Below are positions 56,894 to 64,000 of a DNA stretch of 64,000 nt, one piece after another. The notes under the pieces were generated by a model. It did no database searches and had not been told where the DNA came from. It saw only the letters and a program-made list of their open reading frames with translations. Source of the DNA: Ailurus styani (lineage: Eukaryota > Chordata > Mammalia > Carnivora > Ailuridae); the NCBI GenBank assembly GCA_002007465.1, contig LNAC01000137.1:1283821-1347820 (forward strand), given 5' to 3'. A program made the translations under genes and the position numbers. The stretch's first letter is position 1. Each line of letters begins with the position of its first letter.

Positions 56894-57095
56894 AGATGCC
56901 TGGGTGGCTCAATCGTTAAGCGTCTGCCTTCGGCTCAGGTCATGATCTCAGGGTCCTGGGATCGAGCCCCGAATCTGGCTTCCTGCTCTGCGGGAGGCCT
57001 GCTTCTCCCTCTCCCACACCCCCTGCTTGTGTTCCCTCTCTTAATATTTCTCTCTCTCTCTCTCTCTCTCAAATAAATAAATAAAAATCTAAAAA
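56894..57095 (+). mobile_element. Can-SINE (older subfamily)
   Basis: Sense GAGATGCCTGGGTGGCTCAA, TCGTTAAGCGTCTGCC, an enlarged (CT)n near 57048-57070, tail AAATAAATAAATAAAAATCT. Confidence 0.95.
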
Positions 57096-57470
57096 ATAAA
57101 TTTAATAAACTACTCCTCAGAGGACAGCTGAGTGAGTCCAGGAGTCCTGGACGATAATCCCGGGTCCTACAAGTCAGTATCTACCCTCTGCCATGTGTGA
57201 GGTATAGCTTTTGCTCACGGTGCCTGGTTTTAGATTCCTTCCCATCAGGGAATTACCATTCCCTAGGAGGTTTCTGGGAGCACCTGTCCACTCTCTGACT
57301 TGGCTTCACTGGGAAGCAGAGGAGCCAAGGTTGGCTAACTCCTCTGTTAGGACTCACGAGATACTCAGGTTTCCCTCCCTGAAAGACCAGGCGAGCTTAG
57401 ACATAATCACACTACTTCTTAGTGTCTGCTTTCTCTTCTTGCCCATGGCAGGCCTTTAAACATTTAAGGA
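57095..57470. other. Intergenic, nothing recognised
   Basis: Single-copy, no gene or repeat seen. Confidence 0.5.
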
Positions 57471-57471
57471 A

Positions 57472-57674
57472 TAGGGTGCCTGGGTGGCTCAGTGGGTTAA
57501 AGCCTCTGCCTTTGGCTCAGATCATGATCTCAGGGTCCTGGGATCGAGGCCCCCATCGGGCTCCATGCTCAGTGGGAAGCCTGCTTCCTCCTCTCCCTCT
57601 GCCTGCCTCCTGCCTAAATGTGATCTCTCTGTGTGTGTCAAATAAATAAATAAAATCTTTAAAAAAAATAAAAT
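57472..57674 (+). mobile_element. Can-SINE, young subfamily
   Basis: Sense GGGTGCCTGGGTGGCTCAGT, GGGTTAAAGCCTCTGCC, tail to AAATCTTTAAAAAAAATAAA. Near-perfect duplication (AAACATTTAAGGAAT and AAACATTTAAAGAAT). Confidence 0.97.
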
Positions 57675-57679
57675 AAACA

Positions 57680-58990
57680 TTTAAAGAATGAAGAAGTTTT
57701 TGGAGAAAACTGTTAACATAGACTATTGCTGAGAGATCAGAGTAAGGCAGTGGATGAGAAGGTAAGTATTTTAATGTAAAAGAAAGTACACTGCATAGTA
57801 TTCATGTTTTTTCCTCTTTGAGCCTTTCTTTGAGTCCACATCAAAGGATTAATTGAGTGTTTGTGGTTAGCCCTCAGTGAGGCAAAGGGTGGGCCTTGGG
57901 ACCTCTCCTCAGAACTGAGACCCGCGGAGCACTTGGTGACCTTGACAGTCCTGGGGACGTTCTGTGCAGAGCTTCACCGTACCCTGTGGCATAAGACCAT
58001 GCTCATCTCCAGCTTCTTCTAAAATGCCTTTCCAGGCAAATACCACTCCACATTGCTGGCCTGGGTGCATGGGAAGAAGGGGAAATGGGGCTCAAATGTA
58101 AAGGTTCTCATTAAATTCCAATATTATGGCGATAACTCCAGAAAAACTCATTTCAACGAGGTTTTACCTTAAAGGCTTTTTGGGGTTTTTTTTTCCCCCT
58201 CTTGCTTCCTGAGATTTGCCCAAATGAATTCCAGAAAACTTGGAGAGATTTTTCGCCTTTCACCCTAATAAAGTAGAACATCACTTTTCTCCTTGTCCTT
58301 TGCAAATAATGACAGATGAGCTAGCTGTGTTTCCAACGGGCTCTGATTCTGCATTTTCTGCAGCATAAAGGAAAAACATCTCATTCCTTTTATAGAAATG
58401 CAATCCCCTGAGGTCGGCCCTTAAAAGCTGTTTTGATCCGTGGACGTTTTTGCTGCCAAATGCTCTAGCTCCCAATCTACCATTATGCATTTTCTCTTGG
58501 ACAGGGAATTCTAGCATCATCCCTCCTGACCTCAAATAAAGCCATTTATTCCTCTCTGAGATGGAAGATTCATTTATTTTTTTCTTCTTTCTCCTTGGCA
58601 ATTATCTCTATCACTACTCATAATCTACCCAATCTTTTTCCATAACATCCTGTGATTAAAGCCAATCGGTTCATGTTGAAGCTGAAGGAAAGGTAAGTAG
58701 GCACAGAAACATCACCCTCGCATTAAAGGCGGCCAACTTTCAGTAGGCTGATGCTTGAGGGACTTTTGATGGGGAAAGGTGGATGTTGACCTAACATTTC
58801 AGTTACAAAAAAAAAAAATTAGTGTTTAAAATAGGGCTGAGTAGCATATAGGTAGTTCCTTACGGCCGGCCAAAGGAGAGATCTGCCTGCAAATCAGGTC
58901 AAAGGATATCTTGTTGATTTTTAAATATTGTCCCAATTATTATGCTGGGCAACATTTCAGGAGACAAGGCACCAGGGAATCTTAAGAAAG
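57680..58990. other. Intergenic, nothing recognised
   Basis: Single-copy, AT-moderate. 58090-58680 shows no repeat signature and has several TAAT cores, so it could be a distal element, but nothing decisive is visible. Confidence 0.45.
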
Positions 58991-59029
58991 AGGATGATCA
59001 TATTAATAGTAATAATAATAATAATGGCC

Positions 59030-59205
59030 TTCACTTTTTTAGCTGAGTCCTTTGCATTTATTAATTCTTTCTCTAACTCTTTAATAGAGGCATTGTCATC
59101 CTCATTTCACAGAGGGGCTATATGTTTTGCTCAGGGTCACCCAGCTAGGAAGTAGCAGGGCAAGGATTTGAACTTGCGTGGGGTCCGAGTGCCCGAGGTA
59201 TGTTC
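59030..59205 (-). mobile_element. MIR remnant
   Basis: TCATCCTCATTTCACAGAGG, GCTCAGGGTCACCCAGCTAG, AAGTAGCAGGGCAAGGATTT, GAACTTGCGTGGGGTCCGAG follow the antisense MIR core. Confidence 0.75.
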
Positions 59206-59209
59206 TGCG

Positions 59210-59550
59210 CAGCACTGTGCTCGACATTGGTGGGGAACATGAAAGAAGCACAAACGCTTTTCTTGTCCTCGAGGTAAGAGTCTGGTTTGGGTAATATATT
59301 GGAAAATCTTAAAGAGCAACAAACAATCCTATACAATTAAATCCCCTCAGAGCTTAATCCCCTGTTACTAGTTAATTTTTGCTTTATTATTAGATAGTTC
59401 CTGTTCAATTTATTAGTGTGGCTTCTGTCCTCCAACTGGATCCCTGCCATGAGGCCCACAGACCCATAAGAGCTCGGAGATGATGTGAGACTTTGTGGGG
59501 AGCGGTGTGTGGGGGAGGCCAAGGTTGGTGTTTGAAGCCAGGAGCCCCTG
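59210..59550. other. Intergenic, nothing recognised
   Basis: Single-copy DNA, no gene. Confidence 0.5.
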
Positions 59551-59905
59551 TTTTTGACTCTAAAACCTTATGCAAATCACGTATTCTCTCAGTTTCCTCA
59601 TCTAAAAGATGTGACTAGGGGTGCCTGGGTGGCTCAGTCATCAAGCATCTGCCTTCGGCTCAGGTCATGATCCCAGGGTCCTGGGATCGAGCCCTACATC
59701 GGGCTCCCTGCTCTGCAAGGAATCTGCTTCTCCCTCTCCCTCTCTCCTGCTTGTGTTCCCTCTCTCACTGTCTCTCTCTCTGTCAAATAAAACAAACAAA
59801 CAAAAAAACAAAAAAAACCCATCCCCCCCCCAAAAACCTTTAAAGATGTGACTAATACCTATCCCACACAAGTGTTGGTGAAAAAGTGCAATAGCGTGAG
59901 GAAAA
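59550..59905 (+). mobile_element. MIR split by a Can-SINE
   Basis: AACCTTATGCAAATCACGTA, CTCAGTTTCCTCATCTAAAA before, and GACTAATACCTATCCCACAC, GTGCAATAGCGTGAGGAAAA after the SINE at 59617-59841. Confidence 0.65.
59617..59841 (+). mobile_element. Can-SINE (older subfamily) in a MIR
   Basis: Sense GGGGTGCCTGGGTGGCTCAG, TCATCAAGCATCTGCC, tail expanded to (AAAC)n and a C-run. Duplication AAAGATGTGACTA at about 59606 and 59842. Confidence 0.96.
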
Positions 59906-61170
59906 TCTCCTGAAACGACAACAACAACAGAAAAACAGCAATAACATAAGTAACGATATAAAGGCTCAGAAACAGGGTTACTAAAATTCAAATCTATTGC
60001 TAATAAGGGGCACACCATCACTACATGTTTTCAGTACAAACCCTTTCACTTGGGCTGGTTTTGAGCCTGGTGAACCGGGCCTGTTGTCTCAACTCCCGGA
60101 TGTCTCCTTTGAAAATGCCAAATAACACGTGACAGAGTGCTTTGTCCTTGTTCTGCGATTTTGTGAGTCTTTTGGCTTTTCTGACCAGGCAATAAGTTTC
60201 TGAAGGGAAGGAATGATGAATTTTATTTCTTGGTTCTTAGCTCTCCTTGATGTCAAGTACAGTGCCTTGTGCTCCTCAATTCACATGCAGGGAGTGATTT
60301 CTATTAATAGTGTACTTTTCTCCTCAAGGGCACCCTTCTCAACTATCTCTCCAATTAAGGTCCCACGGTGGGTCAGTTCCACCATTTTGGAATTCTAAAT
60401 GTGTAGTTTCACACCCAGACTCTCTTTCGGCATCAGGCTGTTTCAATGAGCCCATCCACTTCCGCATGCAGTCTTGAGTGCCCTGTTCCTCCAAAGGCTG
60501 GTAACTGTGGTATCACCGGCTCTGGATGAAACCTTCAAGTCATGCCGCAAAAGTTGAAAAACAGGAAATGCAGTCGGTTGGGAAATTGACACCCTCCTGG
60601 AAGAGGACCGAATTACAGTATGAAAAAGGAGCTGAGTATCACACACACGTGGTTACATTGATTCTATAAACTGTCCCTTGTATTATTATAAATATTTTAA
60701 TTCAGTGTGATCCACCTAGTCCTCACTTCCTGATTCCCCTATGTGCTCGGGCTTTCAACTTCTCAGAGGAAATGTTTCTGGGAGAAACAAAGGGCAGTGG
60801 ATCGTCCTTGTTGTGCGAGGAAGCTCTCACCTGCTCAGATACCTGCCCAGGTGAGAGAATGGGGTTTCAAAAAAGAACTAGTGAATAAGTTCATGCACTC
60901 CCTTTACCGTATTGTGTGAAATCAGCCCAAGGAAAGAATCAATAAGAATGTGGACGCATGCATCAAATCACTGGCTCGTTGGAATCTGAGCTTTCCATTT
61001 TTTAACTAGGAGCAAACGGGAGGTTGATTTAGGATTTTGACTTCCTTCATTTCACATCTCTTGTTGTTCTTCCCTCAGACTTTTCCAGGCTTGAATTTCC
61101 AGGTGACCTCTTGCCTTTTTTCAGGGCTACCCTTGTCTCTCCTTATTCCTTCTGCCTTACTAGTGGTGAC
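59905..61170. other. Intergenic, nothing recognised
   Basis: Single-copy DNA, no gene or clear repeat. Confidence 0.5.
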
Positions 61171-61174
61171 GTCA

Positions 61175-61365
61175 GGAGTCAGAATACCCAACTTATGGTT
61201 CAGCTCCACCTTTGATCAGCTGTGTTCCACTCTCTGAGCCTTAAGTTTTCCGTCTCATCTTCTCAGTCTATAAAGTGGGACTTCTGATTCCTGTCCATCT
61301 CATGAAGTTATTAGGACCTGGTTTAAACGAATAATGTTGGTGCAAGGGCTCTGTAAGTATAAATC
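61175..61365 (+). mobile_element. MIR remnant
   Basis: AGTCAGAATACCCAACTTAT, GATCAGCTGTGTTCCACTCT, GTCTATAAAGTGGGACTTCT and ATGAAGTTATTAGGACCTGG follow the MIR sense order. Confidence 0.65.
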
Positions 61366-61940
61366 TATTCCCAGTCTGACTGCTTACCTGCCAAGCCTGT
61401 GGGAAGGGTCAGAAGGTGTTAAAATATTGAATCTTGATCTTTACTCTGTGTTTTTGAAACTAACAGAGATTCAGATGACACAACAAAGAACAGTTTTATG
61501 CCAATATTGAGAAGACCAATATGCTCAGCTTTTAAAAAACGTTATTGAGTAGGTTATAAACCACATTCAATGTGGAAAGTTAAAATTTCCAGAATATGAA
61601 GATTTTCTTCATCTAGAATTTAATGACTATTTCAAAATTGGAATGAAAATAACATTCCTATGAATACATTAATTTTCAAATATGGATTAATGAACACAAC
61701 CTTTTGGCATTAATTTCTGGATCCTTTCTCGTTCCCCCACCTTGTCTATCTCACAGAGCGGTGTGCTATGGAGGTGTCTAAGAAAGTCACATGCTAAAAT
61801 CATCAGTCTAAAGCATTTTTGAACCAGATGCTGTTAACAGAGGTCAACTCCCCTTTCCTGCATTGTTTTTATCTCTTTGGGTAGGGTTCCTTCAAAGCCA
61901 CTTTGCAGTAGGTAAGATCTGCCTGGGAATAGTAGATGAT
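61365..61940. other. Intergenic, nothing recognised
   Basis: AT-rich single-copy DNA, no gene. Confidence 0.5.
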
Positions 61941-62880
61941 GCTGGTTGAACACTTTCCGTGTTCTAGCCACTGTGCTTTATCAGCGTACATCATTCAACC
62001 CTCAAAATAAGACCGCAAGGCAAATGTGGTAGGCTGAGAAGTGAACCTGTGAATGTTCTCTCATATGGGAAAAAAGGGTCTTTGCTGATGGAAAATTATC
62101 CTAGTGGGCCATGAATTAGTAGGCGTTCTCCAGAGATTATGGAGGCTGACAAGTCCCATGATATGTTGTCTGCATACTGGATGCCCAGGCAGTTGAGGGT
62201 GTAGTTCCTTTGGACTCTGAAGGGCTGAGAACCAGGGGAGCCGATGGTGTAAATCCCAGTGTAAGGGCCAGAGAAGATGAGATGAGATGAGATGTCCCGG
62301 CTCAAGCAGTGAGGCAGATTAAAAAGGCACACACTCCTCCTTCCTCTGCCTTTTGATGTATTCAGGTGGTCAGTGGATTAGAAGATGCCCACCCTCCTTT
62401 GGGGAGGACATTTTACTCTGCATTCTACTCTGCCGAGTCTGCCCATTCAAACGAGTTATCCAGAAGCATCCTCACAAGAATACCCAGAAATAATGTTTTG
62501 CCTGGGTTCCCCATGGCCAGTCAATTGACACATAAAATCAGTCATCACTGGCCCAAGGATACAGTCACAGGCACTGAGGGGAGGTAGAGGGTCACTTGAT
62601 ATACGGAAGAGGAGAAGGTGAGGTGGCTATGGAGGCAGAAACTGGAGTGATGAGGCTGCAAGCCAAGGAATGCTGATAGCCACCAAAAGCTGGAAGAGGC
62701 TCAGAATAGACTTTTCTTTAGAGCTTTCAGAGGGAACATGAGCCTTCTGAAACCGAGTTTGGACTTGTGGGCTTCAGAATTGTGAAAGAATACATTTCTG
62801 CTGTTGGAAACCACCAAGTTTGTGATACTTTCTTCTAGCAGCCATAGGAATTGAATACAGAAGGTGTTAATATTATCACC
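61940..62880. mobile_element. Old interspersed repeats, partly unassigned
   Basis: A MIR-like piece lies at 61945-62030. Then GTGAACCTGTGAATGTTCTC, CTTTGCTGATGGAAAATTAT and, after a 450-bp middle, CTGGAGTGATGAGGCTGCAA, GCCAAGGAATGCTGATAGCC, AAACCACCAAGTTTGTGATA match an old dispersed mammalian repeat in order. I cannot name its family with certainty. Confidence 0.45.
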
Positions 62881-63010
62881 ATACCCATTTACAGATGAGA
62901 AAACCAAAGTTGAGAAAAGCCAAGAAACAAGGCCAAAGTCAAAAAGAACAGAGCCAGGATTTGCACCCTGGGAGTCAGACTCTAGAGTCAGCACACGTGA
63001 CCAGTGAGCT
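62865..63010 (-). mobile_element. MIR remnant
   Basis: ACCCATTTACAGATGAGAAA, AAGGCCAAAGTCAAAAAGAA, CAGAGCCAGGATTTGCACCC follow the antisense MIR core. Confidence 0.75.
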
Positions 63011-63111
63011 GACCCGGGGGACAGTCCACAGCAGTTTTGGCGACTCCTGGTCCAATGTGTGGCATTTGCTGAGATCATGCACAGTGTCATTGCTGTGCTC
63101 TTTTTTCTTTT

Positions 63112-63217
63112 TAAATACTTATTTATTTAAGTAATTTCTGTCCCCAATTCAGGGCTTGAACTCATAACCCCAAGATCAAAAGTCACATGCTCTTCCAACT
63201 GAGCTAGCCAGGGGCAC
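63112..63217 (-). mobile_element. Short ancestral Can-SINE
   Basis: Antisense: ACTTATTTATTTAAGTAATT, CAGGGCTTGAACTCATAACC, CTTCCAACTGAGCTAGCCAG. Short type without the CT-rich middle. Confidence 0.8.
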
Positions 63218-63717
63218 CCCATTGCTGTCTTCTCAGTCATGTTTTAAGGCTGTGGGATGCAGAAGTGTTGTCTACTTCTGCTTTGAAACCATTGAGTTTG
63301 GGTCCTGAGGAACTGAATCACCACCCCACCTCCCTCTCCATCCCTTCAGTTTCCAGCAAAGCATTTAGAGCTTCTAGACACATTCAGGATGAGGAAGGTT
63401 TGGGAAGGGTGACATTGGATCCTGAATTGGCAGAAATTCACACCTCTGGTTATACCAGTGGATTAGATTACAATTTATTGTTGAGTCCTATAATTAGTTA
63501 TACACAAGGGTCTGAATCATCTCTTGGCCTAAGCTCCCATCCAGTTTCTCTATAGCAGGGGATAGAGCGTAGTTGGCCCACATAGATGGATCTGTGTATT
63601 GTGTACACATAACTGGATTTCTGTACATACCCATGTGGCTTACAAATAAAGATCCCAATTATAAATGGTGACCTGTTTAGTGAATACCATTTAGTGAGCA
63701 CACTTCATGTGCTGGGG
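63217..63717. other. Intergenic, nothing recognised
   Basis: Single-copy DNA up to a T-run and TTATT-rich patch at 63719-63765 that looks like an old SINE or L1 tail. Confidence 0.5.
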
Positions 63718-63796
63718 TCTTTTTTTTTTTTTAAGATGTTATTTATTTATTTATTATTTTTTAAGGATATTTGCCTTTTTTAAAAAAGATTTTATT

Positions 63797-64000
63797 GGGC
63801 GCCTGGGTGGCTCAGTGGGTTAAAGCCTCTGCTTTCGGCTCAGGTCATGATCTCAGCGTCCTGGGATCGAGGCCCGCATCGGGCTCTCTGCTCAGCGGGG
63901 AGCCTGCTTCCTCCTCTCCCTGTCTCTCTGCCTGCCTCTCTGCCTACTTGTAATCTCTCTCTCTGTGTCAAATAAATAAATAAAATCTTTAAAAAAAAAT
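63797..64000 (+). mobile_element. Can-SINE, young subfamily, at window edge
   Basis: Sense near-consensus element from GGGCGCCTGGGTGGCTCAGT through CTGCCTACTTGTAATCTCTC to the AAATCTTTAAAAAAAAA tail at the last base. The 3' flank is outside the window. Confidence 0.97.

Overview
The window is vertebrate nuclear DNA carrying most of the PAX6 gene on the minus strand, plus about 40 kb of its 5' flank. Nine coding exons (4, 5, 5a, 6, 7, 8, 9, 10 and the start of 11) can be placed to the base from reading frame, GT/AG borders and the known PAX6 exon lengths (61, 131, 42, 216, 166, 159, 83 and 151 bp). The encoded paired domain and homeodomain are intact. The rest of exon 11 and all later exons lie beyond base 1. 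The host is a carnivoran, probably mustelid-like. The last 26 kb is full of tRNA-Lys-derived Can-SINEs with (AAATA)n-AAATCTTT tails, many with the GTGGGTTAAAGCC box-A variant typical of weasel-family genomes. The species itself cannot be read from this.

Layout. Bases 1-12846 hold the coding exons. Intron 7 (5.7 kb) contains a CpG-rich block and several AT-rich, homeodomain-site-rich blocks. Intron 4 (3.6 kb) contains a candidate neuroretina (alpha) enhancer. Bases 12837-17690 hold 5' UTR exons 4, 3, 2 and 1 and the P1 promoter (CCAAT, TATA-like box, perfect octamer). The distal P0 promoter and exon 0 lie near 23.7-24.5 kb. Bases 25-34 kb are single-copy 5' flank with GC-rich islands alternating with AT-rich blocks. 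These include the expected position of the lens-ectoderm and pancreas enhancers (28.4-29.1 kb) and a set around 30.6-33.5 kb where the PAUPAR lncRNA locus is expected. From about 37.7 kb the sequence changes abruptly to AT-rich, repeat-dense intergenic DNA: about 25 Can-SINEs (several nested), L1 and L2 fragments, MIRs and simple repeats. No further protein-coding gene is recognisable.

How the parts work together. PAX6 is the paired and homeodomain transcription factor of eye, forebrain and endocrine pancreas. P0 and P1 give different 5' leaders that share exons 2-4, and inclusion of exon 5a inserts 14 residues into the paired domain. The leader carries several uORFs. One is an 87-codon alternate-frame ORF running from exon 3 through the PAX6 start codon into exon 6; it stays open with or without exon 5a. 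Other points to check are a GC-AG intron 3, a perfect 9-bp hairpin beside the exon 5a donor, a 125-nt pyrimidine tract before exon 5, a CRE/YY1/CCAAT cluster near P0, and a clear false duplication with single-N joins at 52.1-53.0 kb. There are three assembly gaps. I found no wholly new system; the overlapping uORF and the splice-site hairpin are the most interesting leads.
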